Assembly: GCF_000152865.1 (NCBI RefSeq)
Contig: NZ_CH672390.1
Location: 1,488,001 to 1,552,000 of the forward strand
Direction: 5' to 3'
Source: Erythrobacter sp. NAP1
Lineage (GTDB): Bacteria; Pseudomonadota; Alphaproteobacteria; Sphingomonadales; Sphingomonadaceae
DNA length: 64,000 nucleotides
The position numbers and the translations under genes are program-made. This document shows, piece by piece, positions 9,366-20,941 of this stretch. Under the pieces are notes generated by a model. The model did not search any database. It was not told the DNA's origin and saw only the letters and a list, made by a program, of their open reading frames with translations. Numbering within the stretch: the first letter of the stretch is position 1; each line of letters begins with the position of its first letter.

Positions 9366-10565
9366 ATGAGTTTCCTTCGCAACCTTTCAGCCCACGTGGC
9401 CAAAACCGCCTCGCCGCAGGTGATCCGCCTGCCCGACGCGAGCGCGTCTGCGCCGCAGCCGCGAGCGCAGGGCGGCAATCTGCGCGCGCGGCTGATGGTC
9501 CTGCTCGCCGCAATCGCGGTGCCTGCCATGGCCGCACCCGGCGAATTCGGAGCGCTCGCGGGCAATGCTCCGACCGAGGCCGAGATGGTGAGCGCAAAGC
9601 TGTCTGCCGAGCTCAAAGCCAACCCCGCGATGCCGTTTGAGCGTCCCGGCCAAAGTTTCCCAGGCTCTGCGTTCTTCTTCCTTGCCGCGCCTTCAGCCGA
9701 CGATGCGCTGATCGCTCTGCCAACAACAGACGCCTACGATACCGGCGCAGAGGCCGGACGCGAGCTGGGGCAGGTGATCGACGCTGGCCCCGCTGCGCAG
9801 CCATTCTTCAGCGTCGGAGGAGCAAGCCACCTGCGCGCTGCTGAATGTCTTGCGCAGGCGATCTGGTACGAAGCGGCGAGCGAAAGCGAAGCGGGACAGC
9901 GCGCCGTTGCGCAGGTCGTGCTGAACCGCGTCTCCCATCGCAGCTGGCCGGGAAGCGTGTGCGGCGTGGTCTATCAGGGCTCTCAGCGCAGGACCGGTTG
10001 CCAGTTCACCTTTACGTGCGATGGCAGCCTTTCGCGCCGCGCTGGCGGGCGGTCGTGGGACCGAGCAAAACAGATTGCTGACGAAGCGTTGGCGGGCAGC
10101 GTCTACGCGCCAGTTGGGCACGCGACGCATTACCACACGCTCTGGGTCAATCCTTACTGGGCGTCCAGCCTCGACCACATCGGCACGATCGGCGCACACC
10201 GCTTCTACCGCTCCAAAGGCGCGGCTGGCGCGAGCGGCGCATTCACCGCGCGCTATGCAGGTGAGGAACCGGGGGCCGCAAACCGGGCAAGAACGGCGCA
10301 TATCGAGACCTTGCCAGCCTTGCCAAATCAAGGCGGTTTGGTGGCCAGTCCGCGCAGCGCAGCAGAGCCTTCTTCGCCGCCGGCAGCCTTTGCTGCACCG
10401 GAGCCCGTGCTTGCCGATCCCGCTTACGCAGGCGTCGGCCAGGTTCGCGACGACTATGCGAGCGCCGGGCAATGGAAGAGCGATGCCGCGCGCGCCGCGC
10501 TGGAGCAGGAACAGCGTTCGTTAGCGGGTGAGAACACCGCCGCTCCGCCCACTTCCCAGCGGTAA
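9366..10565 (+). CDS. SleB-type cell wall hydrolase
   Basis: A 399-residue protein with a SleB/CwlJ hydrolase-2 domain at about residues 158-275. The motif CLAQAIWYEAASESEAGQRA carries the expected catalytic glutamate (Glu169), followed by VAQVVLNRVSHRSWPGSVCG and GCQFTFTCDG. A hydrophobic segment near residues 43-57 is probably a signal anchor; the preceding 40 residues would stay cytoplasmic. The C-terminal 120 residues are Ala/Pro-rich and look disordered. This family cleaves peptidoglycan glycan strands and is common outside spore formers in alphaproteobacteria. The ATG at 9366 is preferred to a TTG four codons earlier. Confidence 0.85.
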   Translation: MSFLRNLSAHVAKTASPQVIRLPDASASAPQPRAQGGNLRARLMVLLAAIAVPAMAAPGEFGALAGNAPTEAEMVSAKLSAELKANPAMPFERPGQSFPGSAFFFLAAPSADDALIALPTTDAYDTGAEAGRELGQVIDAGPAAQPFFSVGGASHLRAAECLAQAIWYEAASESEAGQRAVAQVVLNRVSHRSWPGSVCGVVYQGSQRRTGCQFTFTCDGSLSRRAGGRSWDRAKQIADEALAGSVYAPVGHATHYHTLWVNPYWASSLDHIGTIGAHRFYRSKGAAGASGAFTARYAGEEPGAANRARTAHIETLPALPNQGGLVASPRSAAEPSSPPAAFAAPEPVLADPAYAGVGQVRDDYASAGQWKSDAARAALEQEQRSLAGENTAAPPTSQR

Positions 10566-10747
10566 GAAGGCCAGCGGTTAGCCAGCCGGTTAACGCGGTC
10601 TCAACCTTAGCTCCACACCAAGCCTTAGCGCGTCAGGCTTATTGCGGCTGACATCGCTGAAACCCTTTTCTGCGCCCGACAGCAACGCCGCGCCTATATT
10701 GGCAGCGAATTGCACGCGGGCGCCAAAACGAGAGACCAAGACGCCCG

Positions 10748-11122
10748 ATGTCCCTTCGCTTCGCACCCGCCAATCGCCTCGCTCACGCCCCAGCCTGCAC
10801 TCCGATTGCCAAGGCTCTGGCGGTTCGTGCGCAAGAACGCGTGGCCAACGACAACAACCCGAAATCGGGAACCAAGGGGCCGGTGAAGCGCGCAAACGCT
10901 GGCGATCACAAACCGGCGAATGACCAGATGCTTCGTGCAGCCCTTAGGCACTTTGCGGAGCACGGCCTCGGCGCCGCGCGCCAGGCACGCGCACAGGCGG
11001 AAAAGGCATTCTTCGAGGGCGACCGCCAGGCGTATGACTGGTGGCTCGGCATCACCCGCACGCTCGACCGCAGGCTTGCGGCGGAAGCGGCCAATCTCGG
11101 ACCGAATGGCGCGCTCAGCTAA
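10748..11122 (+). CDS. hypothetical protein, 124 residues
   Basis: I do not recognise this protein. It is soluble, Ala/Arg-rich and has no signal peptide. A low-complexity N-terminal half (PVKRANAGDHKPANDQ) precedes a helical C-terminal half with two helices, MLRAALRHFAEHGLGAARQA and AYDWWLGITRTLDRRLAAEA. Codon use matches its neighbours. The frame is open over its full length and the 180-base gaps on both sides leave room for its own promoter. Conserved small proteins of this composition are usual in this group of bacteria. Confidence 0.6.
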   Translation: MSLRFAPANRLAHAPACTPIAKALAVRAQERVANDNNPKSGTKGPVKRANAGDHKPANDQMLRAALRHFAEHGLGAARQARAQAEKAFFEGDRQAYDWWLGITRTLDRRLAAEAANLGPNGALS

Positions 11123-11308
11123 GGCTTTGCCTCGCACGTCCCTATCGCCATCGAGCCGACCAGTTCCCCCTCCCCGGGTCCGCTCGATTTCCTGCGGCGG
11201 TAAACGATCGATTCAAATTGAATTCGAAGGTTTGCGTCCACCGAACGTGGATAAAGCCGCCGCCGCGTTAACCACCCCTTGACCTGTTTTGCGTAGGGCC
11301 AAACTGTT

Positions 11309-13270
11309 ATGGGAGTGACCAGTGTAATAAGCCGCCTGAAAGGGCGGTTCGGCAGGCAAGAGTCGTCGGACCAATTGTCCGAACGCGTGCGCCGCTTGCT
11401 GGTCACGACACTTTACGCTCAACCTTCCAGCCTTGCGATTGGCGCGCTGTGCATCGTGTGCGCGGCATCGGTATCGGCATGGATTGCCGAAATGCCCGAA
11501 CTTTACGTCGCAGCTGCAGTGCTGACCGTGATCGCGGCAGCGCGTGTCGCAGCGGCATTGGCGCTCGATGCCGAAGCCGATGGCAACAGCACCGCCACGC
11601 TTGAATTCGTTTACGAAATCGGCGCGTTCAGCTTCGCTCTCGCGCTTGGCTGCACCGCTGCATTCGTGATCGTAGACGGCAGCAGTGTGCAGGTCGAAGT
11701 GCTGATGGTGTGTAATGCGGTCGGCTATGGGATCGGGGTGAGCGCCCGCAATGCCGGTCGTCTGACGATCGCGATGGGCCAGCTTGGCCTCACCTGCGTT
11801 CCGATCGCGCTGGCAAGTTTCTGGACTGCGAAGCCGGGCTTCATCGCGCTGGGCATCACGATCCTTCTGCTGATCCCGGCGATGATCTCGATCTGCGGCA
11901 ACATCTTCACGGTGTTGCGCGACTCGATTGCCTCTGCCGAAACCAGCGCGCGGCTGGCTGACAAGATGCAGGTCCTTGCTCGCACCGACGTGGTGACCGG
12001 CCTTGCGAACCGCGCCGGCCTCAATCACGCGATGGTCGAAACGATGATGGGCGTGAATGACGACAGCCGTCTGGCGCTGATCTGGGTCGACCTTGATCGC
12101 TTCAAGGAAGTGAACGACCTGCTCGGCCACCCGGTCGGCGACCGCGTTCTGACCGGCGTTGCCAAGCGATTGAAGGAAGTTTCGCCTGAAGGATCGACCG
12201 TCGCTCGCTTTGGCGGCGATGAGTTCATCATTTTCTGCCCGATCGTAAGCCGCCAGGACGCCGAACGCCTAGCGAGCGAAATCCATGCAGAGATCATGCG
12301 CCCGTTCCGCATCGACGGAGAACGCCTCGAAGTGCGCGCTTCGCTGGGCGTTTCGCTGCTGCCGGAGAACGGCAACGATGCCGACACGCTGATGCAGAGC
12401 GCAGACCTTGCGCTTTATCATGCAAAGGTCGGCGGACGCAGCCGGACATGTTTCTACGATTCCTCGATGTCGCGCGACCTCGCACGCCGCCGCGAGATCG
12501 AGGACGAGCTTCGCGCCGCAATCCAACGCGACGAGCTGTCGATCTACTTCCAGCCGATCGTCGATCTGGAAACAGGCCGCATCAAGACGTTCGAAGCGCT
12601 GGTTCGCTGGTTCCACCCGCACAAGGGCGAACTGCGGCCTGACGAATTCATTCCGGTGGCGGAAGAAACCGGCGTGATCGTGACGCTTGGCAACTGGATC
12701 ACGGCGCAGGCCGCGCGCGTTGCTGCGACATGGCCCGATGACGTGACCGTCGCCGTCAATCTCTCACCGCTTCAGATCCGCGCTCCGGGCGCGGCTTTGG
12801 GTATCAAGAGCGCGCTTCGTGAAGCAGGGCTCGACCCGCGGCGTCTTGAACTCGAAGTCACCGAGAGCCTCTTCATCGAAGACAACCACTCGACCGCTGC
12901 CTTCATCGAGGAACTGTCGGAAATCGGCGTGCGCTTTGCTCTCGACGATTTCGGTACGGGGTATTCCTCGCTCGGCTACATCAACACCTTCCCGTTCTCG
13001 AAGATCAAGGTCGACCGTTCCTTTGTCTCGGGCGCGCAGGTTGGCCGCAAGAGCGATGCGATCATCCGCGCCGTGGCCGAAATGGGAACGACGCTTGGCA
13101 TGGACATCGTCGCCGAAGGTCTGGAGACGATCGACCAGGTGCAGGTTGTCCGCGATGCGGGCTGCAACCTTGGCCAGGGCTACTACTTCAGCCGCGCCGT
13201 GCCCGACTATCTTGCCGCCATGCTGCTGGCACAGGAACGCGAGCAGGACGGCCGCCGCGCGACCGCCTGA
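11309..13270 (+). CDS. membrane GGDEF-EAL protein (c-di-GMP turnover)
   Basis: A 653-residue protein whose first 200 residues hold about five hydrophobic segments. A GGDEF domain follows (TGLANR at 230, FGGDEF at 301-306), then a C-terminal EAL domain (FEALVRW at 428, NLSP at 484, EVTES at 516, DDFGTGYSSL at 546, KVDRSF at 567, AEGLET at 602). Both active-site signatures are intact, so it could make and break cyclic di-GMP. No RxxD inhibitory site is visible five residues before GGDEF, where the sequence reads SPEGSTVAR. The N terminus has no recognisable periplasmic sensor. It is a single gene with its own upstream gap. Confidence 0.93.
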   Translation: MGVTSVISRLKGRFGRQESSDQLSERVRRLLVTTLYAQPSSLAIGALCIVCAASVSAWIAEMPELYVAAAVLTVIAAARVAAALALDAEADGNSTATLEFVYEIGAFSFALALGCTAAFVIVDGSSVQVEVLMVCNAVGYGIGVSARNAGRLTIAMGQLGLTCVPIALASFWTAKPGFIALGITILLLIPAMISICGNIFTVLRDSIASAETSARLADKMQVLARTDVVTGLANRAGLNHAMVETMMGVNDDSRLALIWVDLDRFKEVNDLLGHPVGDRVLTGVAKRLKEVSPEGSTVARFGGDEFIIFCPIVSRQDAERLASEIHAEIMRPFRIDGERLEVRASLGVSLLPENGNDADTLMQSADLALYHAKVGGRSRTCFYDSSMSRDLARRREIEDELRAAIQRDELSIYFQPIVDLETGRIKTFEALVRWFHPHKGELRPDEFIPVAEETGVIVTLGNWITAQAARVAATWPDDVTVAVNLSPLQIRAPGAALGIKSALREAGLDPRRLELEVTESLFIEDNHSTAAFIEELSEIGVRFALDDFGTGYSSLGYINTFPFSKIKVDRSFVSGAQVGRKSDAIIRAVAEMGTTLGMDIVAEGLETIDQVQVVRDAGCNLGQGYYFSRAVPDYLAAMLLAQEREQDGRRATA

Positions 13271-13371
13271 TCCGAAGCGTTCGCTGAGCGCATTACCTTT
13301 ATCCCACTAAGCATGATTTGCACCGTCTTGTGCGGGGCGCGGAAATCTCGCAATCGCTGCACTTAATGCAA

Positions 13372-13396
13372 TTGCGAACTATTTGCGAAGATAGTT
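13372..13396. promoter_or_regulatory. repeat/dyad in the mdh upstream region
   Basis: TTGCGAA occurs twice with an 11-base period (13372 and 13383). The same stretch holds the inverted repeat AACTAT-N8-ATAGTT. The position, about 150 bases before mdh, suits an operator for the TCA cluster, but no regulator is identified. Confidence 0.35.
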
Positions 13397-13433
13397 GGCA
13401 AATGCGACCTTTTGACGGTTGCAATCGCCCTTT

Positions 13434-13469
13434 CCCGGGCCTACCCCGCCGCCAGAAGCGGGTGCCCGG
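13434..13469 (+). promoter_or_regulatory. stable leader hairpin upstream of mdh
   Basis: CCCGGGC pairs with GCCCGG and an inner CCCGC pairs with GCGGG, giving a two-step G+C-rich stem about 75 bases before the mdh start. No T-run follows, so it is not a simple terminator. It may be an mRNA-stabilising or regulatory leader element. Confidence 0.5.
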
Positions 13470-13497
13470 CCATTTGGGACGAAAGCCGGGCTATTAA

Positions 13498-14986
<1,489 letters not shown>

Positions 14987-15877
14987 ATGTCCATCCTCGT
15001 AAACAAAGATACAAAGGTCATCACGCAAGGGATGACCGGCAACACCGGCACTTTCCACACGCAGCAGGCTCTCGATTACGGGACCAAGATGGTTGCGGGT
15101 GTGACGCCGGGCAAAGGCGGCACGGAACATATCGGCCTGCCGCAGTTCAACACCGTGCGCGAAGCCAAGGAAGCCACCGGCGCGACCGCTTCGTGCATCT
15201 ACGTGCCGCCGCCCTTTGCAGCGGACGCGATCTGCGAAGCCATCGATGCCGAGATGGAGCTCATCATCTGCATCACCGAGGGTATTCCCGTGCTCGACAT
15301 GGTCCGCGCCAAGGCAGCGCTGACCGGCTCCAAGTCGCGCCTGATCGGCCCGAACTGCCCCGGCGTGCTGACCCCTGAAGAGTGCAAAATCGGCATCATG
15401 CCGGGCTCGATCTTCAAGAAGGGCAGCGTCGGCGTTGTCTCGCGCTCGGGCACGCTCACTTACGAAGCCGTGCACCAGACCACGCAGGTTGGCCTCGGCC
15501 AGACCACGGCTGTCGGCATCGGCGGCGACCCTGTGAACGGCACCAACTTCATCGACGTGCTCGACCTCTTCCTCGACGATCCGGAAACCAAGTCGATCAT
15601 CATGATCGGCGAAATCGGCGGATCGGCTGAAGAAGAAGCCGCAGAATTCATCAAGCAGGAAGCCGCCAAAGGCCGTTCGAAGCCGACCGTCGGCTTCATC
15701 GCAGGCCGCACCGCGCCTCCGGGCCGCCGCATGGGCCACGCTGGCGCCATCGTCTCGGGTGGTCAGGGCGGCGCTGACGACAAGATCGCGGCGATGGAAG
15801 ATGCGGGCATCCGTGTTTCGCCTTCGCCCTCGGAACTCGGCACTACTCTCGACGCTATGCTGAAAGAAATGGCGTAA
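14987..15877 (+). CDS. sucD: succinyl-CoA synthetase alpha subunit
   Basis: A 296-residue SucD, which carries the phosphohistidine intermediate that links succinyl-CoA cleavage to ATP or GTP synthesis. The CoA-binding N terminus reads [20 protein letters not shown]. The active-site His251 is in [10 protein letters not shown], and [20 protein letters not shown] is a strong family signature. The ATG directly follows the upstream stop. The beta subunit gene sucC is not adjacent, which is unusual because both subunits form one heteromer; it must lie outside the window. Confidence 0.96.
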   Translation: MSILVNKDTKVITQGMTGNTGTFHTQQALDYGTKMVAGVTPGKGGTEHIGLPQFNTVREAKEATGATASCIYVPPPFAADAICEAIDAEMELIICITEGIPVLDMVRAKAALTGSKSRLIGPNCPGVLTPEECKIGIMPGSIFKKGSVGVVSRSGTLTYEAVHQTTQVGLGQTTAVGIGGDPVNGTNFIDVLDLFLDDPETKSIIMIGEIGGSAEEEAAEFIKQEAAKGRSKPTVGFIAGRTAPPGRRMGHAGAIVSGGQGGADDKIAAMEDAGIRVSPSPSELGTTLDAMLKEMA

Positions 15878-15901
15878 CCCTACCCTCCCCGGAGAACCCT
15901 C

Positions 15902-18733
15902 ATGGGCGAAGAACCGCAAAACTTTCTCCCCGAAATGACCGACCAGGAAGGCCCGCAGCCGGGCCCTTCCTGGGGCAATCCCAAGTGGCTTGCCGAGGTA
16001 GCGGACGCAGACGCGGACCTGGCGAGCGCCATGGACCCGACGCAGATGCTGCTCGGGGCGAAGGAGGCGGTCGGCAAGGCTGCGAAAGCGGCTGGCAAGG
16101 CGGCTGACCCAGCCTCGATCGAGAAGGCGGCCAGCCTTTCGATCGCGGCGATGACGCTTGTGAGGCTCTACCGTGTTCGCGGACACCTCGCTGCGCAGCT
16201 CGACCCACTGGGCACGTCTACCAAGCGAAGCGAGACACCACCCGACCTTACGCTCGAATTCCATGGCCTTGCGGGCAAGGAGAACGAGGAAGTCTATGTC
16301 GGCGGCGTGCTGGGCATGGAGTGGACGACCGTGGGCGCGCTGTATGAGCGGCTGCGCGTTGTGTATTGCGGCAAGGTCGGCCTCGAATACATGCACATCG
16401 CCGACACCGAAGAGCGGCGCTTCCTGCAGGACAAGTTCGAAAGCCCGGGCGACACGATCCAGTTCTCGCCTGAAGGCAAGAAGGCGATCCTCGCCGCCGT
16501 TCTTCGCGGCGAGCAGTACGAGGAATTCCTCGGCAAGAAATATGTCGGCACCAAGCGCTTTGGCCTTGATGGCGGCGAATCCATGATCCCGGCACTGGAA
16601 GCTGTCATCAAGCATGGCGGCAGCGCGGGCGTGCGCGAGATCATTTACGGCATGGCCCACCGCGGGCGATTGAACGTCCTCGCGAACGTGATGGAAAAGC
16701 CTTACAAGGTAATCTTCCACGAATTTTCGGGCGGATCGGCCAACCCCGAAGATGTCGGCGGATCGGGCGATGTGAAATATCACCTAGGCACCAGCACCGA
16801 CCGCGAATTTGACGGCATCAGCGTTCACATGAGCCTGGTCCCCAACCCCTCGCACCTCGAAACGGTGAACCCCGTCGTGCTCGGCAAGACCCGCGCGCAG
16901 CAGGCTATCCGCGACGATCTTTCGAAGAAGGAACAGGTGCTCCCCGTGCTGATCCACGGCGATGCGGCCTTTGCGGGGCAAGGCGTTGTCTGGGAAAGCC
17001 TCTCGCTTTCGGGCGTGCCGGGTTACGACACCGGCGGCTGCCTGCACTTCATCATCAACAACCAGATCGGCTTCACCACTTCGCCGATGTTCGCGCGTTC
17101 CTCGCCTTATCCGAGCGACGTGGCGAAGGGCGTGATGGCGCCAATCCTGCACGTCAACGGCGACGATCCCGAAGCGGTGACTTTCGCATGCAAGCTCGCG
17201 GTCGAATACCGCCAGCGCTTCCACCGCGACGTCGTGATCGACATGTGGTGCTATCGACGCTTCGGCCACAACGAAGGTGACGAGCCCAAGTTCACCCAGC
17301 CGATCATGTATGACGTGATCTCGAAGCACCCCAAGGTCAGCCGCGTTTACGAAGAGCGCCTGATTGCCGAAGGCGTGATCGATGACGGCGACCGTCAGAA
17401 AATGGCTGACGAATTCGTCTCTCATCTCGAAGACGAGTTTGAAGCCGCAAAGAGCTACAAGCCGAACGAGGCCGACTGGTTTGGCGGGCGCTGGGCGGGT
17501 CTGCACCGCCCTGCCGACGACGAGACCGCGCGGCGCAACGTCGACACCGCAATCGAGCGCAAGATGTTCGATTCGCTTGGCCGCACGCTCACCGAAGTGC
17601 CCGACGATGTGAACATCCACCGCACCCTTGGCCGCGTGCTCAAGGCGAAGGGGCAGATGTTCGAGACCGGCGAAGGCTTCGACTGGGCCACCGCCGAAGC
17701 GCTCGCTTTCGGAAGCCTCGTGATGGAAGGCTACAACGTGCGCCTGTCGGGCCAGGACTCGGGCCGCGGTACGTTTTCGCAGCGCCACGCTGTCTGGGTC
17801 GACCAGAAGGACGAGAACAAATACGTGCCCTTGAACACCCTGCCGCACGGCAAGTTCGAAGTGCACGATTCCACGCTGTCGGAATATGGCGTGCTCGGCT
17901 TCGAGTATGGCTATGCGATGGCCGATCCCAAAACGCTGACGCTCTGGGAAGCGCAGTTTGGCGACTTTGCCAACGGCGCGCAGATCATGATCGACCAGTA
18001 TATCGCGTCAGGCGAGGTAAAGTGGCTTCGCGCCAACGGCCTCGTGATGCTGCTGCCGCACGGATATGAGGGACAGGGGCCGGAGCACTCCTCGGCGCGC
18101 CTCGAACGCTTCCTGCAATTGTGCGCGAGCGACAATATCCAGGTCTGCAACATCACCACGCCGGCAAATTACTTCCACGTGCTCCGGCGCCAGATGCTCA
18201 GGTCTTTCCGCAAGCCGCTTGTCATCATGTCGCCGAAGTCGCTTCTGCGTCACCCGATGGCGAAAAGCCCGCGCGAGGAATTCCTTGGCGACTGGCAGTT
18301 CAAGCGGATCAAGTCGGATCCCTCGATGGAACCGGCAACGGCTGACGACAAGAAGATCAAGCGCCTCGTCCTGTGCTCGGGCAAGGTCGCCTATGACCTC
18401 ATCGAGAAACGCGACGCGGAAAAACTGAAAGACGTCTCGATCGTGCGGATCGAGCAGCTTTATCCCTTCCCCGGCGACCCGCTCGCCGTGCGTCTGAAGC
18501 GCATGACCAACCTCGAAGAGGTCATCTGGTGTCAGGAAGAGCCCAAGAACAACGGTTCCTGGTTCTTCGTCCAGAACCAGATCGAGGACGCTCTCACCGC
18601 GGCAGGCCACGAGGGCAAGCGCCCGCAATATGCCGGACGCGAGGCAGCTGCATCGCCCGCAACCGGCCTCGCCAAGCGGCACGTCGAACAACAAGAGAAG
18701 CTGGTCGCCGACGCGCTCGGCCTCACCAAGTAA
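15902..18733 (+). CDS. sucA: 2-oxoglutarate dehydrogenase E1
   Basis: A 943-residue thiamine-diphosphate enzyme that decarboxylates 2-oxoglutarate and transfers the succinyl group to the E2 lipoyl arm. The family start [17 protein letters not shown] is near residue 87. The active-site block [15 protein letters not shown] is near 247, followed by [13 protein letters not shown] with the ThDP pocket and HNEGDEP. The C-terminal domain has [15 protein letters not shown] and [17 protein letters not shown]. Size and motif order match full-length E1o. It lies 24 bases after sucD and 35 before sucB. Confidence 0.97.
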   Translation: MGEEPQNFLPEMTDQEGPQPGPSWGNPKWLAEVADADADLASAMDPTQMLLGAKEAVGKAAKAAGKAADPASIEKAASLSIAAMTLVRLYRVRGHLAAQLDPLGTSTKRSETPPDLTLEFHGLAGKENEEVYVGGVLGMEWTTVGALYERLRVVYCGKVGLEYMHIADTEERRFLQDKFESPGDTIQFSPEGKKAILAAVLRGEQYEEFLGKKYVGTKRFGLDGGESMIPALEAVIKHGGSAGVREIIYGMAHRGRLNVLANVMEKPYKVIFHEFSGGSANPEDVGGSGDVKYHLGTSTDREFDGISVHMSLVPNPSHLETVNPVVLGKTRAQQAIRDDLSKKEQVLPVLIHGDAAFAGQGVVWESLSLSGVPGYDTGGCLHFIINNQIGFTTSPMFARSSPYPSDVAKGVMAPILHVNGDDPEAVTFACKLAVEYRQRFHRDVVIDMWCYRRFGHNEGDEPKFTQPIMYDVISKHPKVSRVYEERLIAEGVIDDGDRQKMADEFVSHLEDEFEAAKSYKPNEADWFGGRWAGLHRPADDETARRNVDTAIERKMFDSLGRTLTEVPDDVNIHRTLGRVLKAKGQMFETGEGFDWATAEALAFGSLVMEGYNVRLSGQDSGRGTFSQRHAVWVDQKDENKYVPLNTLPHGKFEVHDSTLSEYGVLGFEYGYAMADPKTLTLWEAQFGDFANGAQIMIDQYIASGEVKWLRANGLVMLLPHGYEGQGPEHSSARLERFLQLCASDNIQVCNITTPANYFHVLRRQMLRSFRKPLVIMSPKSLLRHPMAKSPREEFLGDWQFKRIKSDPSMEPATADDKKIKRLVLCSGKVAYDLIEKRDAEKLKDVSIVRIEQLYPFPGDPLAVRLKRMTNLEEVIWCQEEPKNNGSWFFVQNQIEDALTAAGHEGKRPQYAGREAAASPATGLAKRHVEQQEKLVADALGLTK

Positions 18734-18767
18734 TTCGCCAAGACAAGAAACTCGAGGATCACGAGAA

Positions 18768-19994
18768 ATGGCTACTGAAATCACTGTCCCTCAGCTCGGG
18801 GAATCGGTCACCGAAGGCTCGATCGGCGAATGGCTCAAGCAGCCGGGCGACGCGGTCGCGGTCGATGAGCCGATTGCGAGCCTCGAAACCGACAAGGTCG
18901 CGGTCGACGTGCCCTCGCCTGTGGCTGGCGTGCTCTCCGAACACCGCGCCGAGGTAGGCGACACGGTCGAAGTTGGCGCTGTCATCGCGGTGATCGAAGA
19001 AGGCGCAACCGGCGCTGCGACCAAGGGTGAAGAGCCCGCGCGCGCTCAGGAAAAGCGCGAGGAAGGCGAAGAGAAGCGTGAAGACCAAGAGGTCACTCAG
19101 ACGCTCTCGCCAGCCGTTCGCCGCGCCGTGCTCGAACACGGGGTCGATCCCTCGACCATCAAGGGCACCGGCAAGGATGGCCGCCTGACCAAGGAAGACG
19201 TGATCGCTGCTGCGAAAGCCAAGGGCGACAGTCCCGCGCCTTCGCCTACGCCCACCCCTGCTCCGGCACCGACCGCGACAGCCACCGGTGAAGGCCGCAA
19301 CGAAGAGCGCGTCAAAATGACCCGCATGCGCCAGACCATCGCCAAGCGTCTGAAGGGTGCGCAGGACAACGCCGCGCTGCTCACCACCTTCAACGATGTC
19401 GATATGACCGCCGTCATCGAAGCGCGCACCAAGTACAAGGACCTGTTCGCCAAGAAGCACGACATCCGCCTTGGCTTCATGGGCTTCTTCGCGAAAGCCG
19501 CCTGCCTTGCGTTGAAGGACGTGCCGAGCGTCAACGCTTACATCGAGGGCGACGAGATCGTGTACCACGACTATGTCGACATCTCGGTTGCGGTCTCGGC
19601 TCCCAACGGCCTTGTCGTTCCGGTCGTGCGCGACTGCGACAAGAAGGGCTTTGCCCAAATCGAGAAGGACATCGCCGACTATGGCAAGCGCGCCAAGGAC
19701 GGCACGCTCACCATGGCCGACATGACCGGCGGCACCTTCACGATTTCCAACGGCGGCGTGTTCGGCTCGCTCATGTCGACCCCGATCATCAACCCGCCGC
19801 AGAGCGCCGTCCTCGGCCTTCACCGAATCGAAGACCGTCCGGTTGCGATCAATGGCGAGGTCAAGATTCGTCCGATGATGTATATCGCGCTTTCCTACGA
19901 CCACCGCCTGATCGACGGGCGCGAGGCTGTGACTGCGCTCAAGATCATCAAGGAAGCGATCGAAGACCCGACCCGGATGCTGATCGACCTGTAA
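18768..19994 (+). CDS. sucB: dihydrolipoamide succinyltransferase E2 of 2-oxoglutarate dehydrogenase
   Basis: A 408-residue E2 with three modules. The lipoyl domain has the attachment Lys43 in ETDKVAV. A peripheral-subunit-binding domain near 115-155 reads [21 protein letters not shown]. The acyltransferase core ends in [12 protein letters not shown] with catalytic His379 and Asp383. The linker between the first two modules is Glu/Lys-rich and the second is Pro/Ala-rich. The ATG at 18768 is preceded by GAGGATCACGAG and gives the canonical [13 protein letters not shown] start; a longer open frame upstream overlaps sucA and is not used. Confidence 0.97.
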   Translation: MATEITVPQLGESVTEGSIGEWLKQPGDAVAVDEPIASLETDKVAVDVPSPVAGVLSEHRAEVGDTVEVGAVIAVIEEGATGAATKGEEPARAQEKREEGEEKREDQEVTQTLSPAVRRAVLEHGVDPSTIKGTGKDGRLTKEDVIAAAKAKGDSPAPSPTPTPAPAPTATATGEGRNEERVKMTRMRQTIAKRLKGAQDNAALLTTFNDVDMTAVIEARTKYKDLFAKKHDIRLGFMGFFAKAACLALKDVPSVNAYIEGDEIVYHDYVDISVAVSAPNGLVVPVVRDCDKKGFAQIEKDIADYGKRAKDGTLTMADMTGGTFTISNGGVFGSLMSTPIINPPQSAVLGLHRIEDRPVAINGEVKIRPMMYIALSYDHRLIDGREAVTALKIIKEAIEDPTRMLIDL

Positions 19995-20021
19995 TCCGAC
20001 CCTCCTTTAAGGATCCTACCC

Positions 20022-20351
20022 ATGCGCGCTTTTGCCCTGATTTCGCTTCCCGTCGCCGCTCTCGCATTGACCGCGTGCGATGCGGCAACCGAAATGGCAG
20101 GCGACGCGATCAAGGACCAGATCCGCACCGAGGTGGTTTCGCAATGCGAGCAGATTGCCCAGGACAATGGGATCACTTCGGAGAACGTCACGCCTGCATG
20201 CGAATGCGCTGCGGACAGGCTGGCCGAAGATGCTTCGGACGCGTCGCTCGATATCAACCGCGAGACGATCGAGGAACTCCTGCGCACTTGCAGCGCGAGC
20301 GCGGCTGGCGAGGCTGACGCTGCGCCTGCGGAAGCACCGCCCGCAAGCTGA
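20022..20351 (+). CDS. small putative lipoprotein
   Basis: A 109-residue protein with a signal peptide ending in LALTACD, a lipobox with Cys as the first mature residue. The mature part is acidic and helical, with further Cys residues in VVSQCEQIAQ, PACECA and LLRTCSA, and a Pro/Ala tail. No named family is evident. A AAGGAT ribosome-binding site precedes the ATG. It lies inside the 2-oxoglutarate dehydrogenase cluster between sucB and lpdA, with short gaps, so it is probably co-transcribed. Confidence 0.72.
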   Translation: MRAFALISLPVAALALTACDAATEMAGDAIKDQIRTEVVSQCEQIAQDNGITSENVTPACECAADRLAEDASDASLDINRETIEELLRTCSASAAGEADAAPAEAPPAS

Positions 20352-20405
20352 CGCAGCGAAGCGGCTCTTTGGTTGCGCACCGCACCGTGAGCGGAAGGAG
20401 AAGCC

Positions 20406-20924
20406 ATGCTGATTGCAATCCGCAAACGCCTCTACCTCGCTTTCGCGGCGATCCGCCGCCAGTATCTGCGCAGTGTGTGGGGCATGGATATTGGCAAGGG
20501 TGTGCTGATCTCGGGCAAGGCGTTTCTCGATTACACTCACCCCAAGGGTATCCATATCGGCGATCACACGATCATAACGCCGGGCGCTCGCATCTTTGCG
20601 CATGATTTCGTCGGCGCGCATCACGACGATACGCGGATCGGCAAGTGCTGTTTCATCGGCGCGAACGTGGTTGTCACGGCGGGCGTGACTATCGGCGATC
20701 ACTGCGTCATCGCTGCCGGGAGCATCGTCAACGGCCACGTGCCCGACCGCTCGATGGTGGCGGGAAATCCGGCCAGAATCGTCAAGACCGGCATCAACAC
20801 CGGCCATCACGGCCGCATGGTCGCATGGGCCGAAGGTCGTATTGATGAACCAGCGCAAACTTTGCATGGCACAACGGCACCCAAGCCACTAAATGGGCCT
20901 CAACACACTCAAACGTCAGACTGA
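20406..20924 (+). CDS. left-handed beta-helix acyltransferase (hexapeptide repeat)
   Basis: A 172-residue member of the LbetaH acyltransferase family, which transfers acetyl or other acyl groups from CoA to sugars or similar acceptors. Hexapeptide turns are visible in GIHIGDHTIITPGARI and IGANVVVTAGVTIGDHCVIAAGS. The typical active-site His occurs in FAHDFVGAHHD, and the VPDRSMVAGNPARIV end is characteristic. A strong AAGGAGAAG ribosome-binding site precedes the ATG. Its acceptor cannot be told from sequence. Its place next to lpdA is contextually odd and may only reflect operon packing. Confidence 0.85.
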   Translation: MLIAIRKRLYLAFAAIRRQYLRSVWGMDIGKGVLISGKAFLDYTHPKGIHIGDHTIITPGARIFAHDFVGAHHDDTRIGKCCFIGANVVVTAGVTIGDHCVIAAGSIVNGHVPDRSMVAGNPARIVKTGINTGHHGRMVAWAEGRIDEPAQTLHGTTAPKPLNGPQHTQTSD

Positions 20925-20941
20925 ACGGGATCATTCGAAAC

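Noticed and set aside
13434..13469. An intrinsic terminator before mdh
   Set aside because: The stem is strong but is followed by no T-run, and it lies inside the presumed mdh leader.
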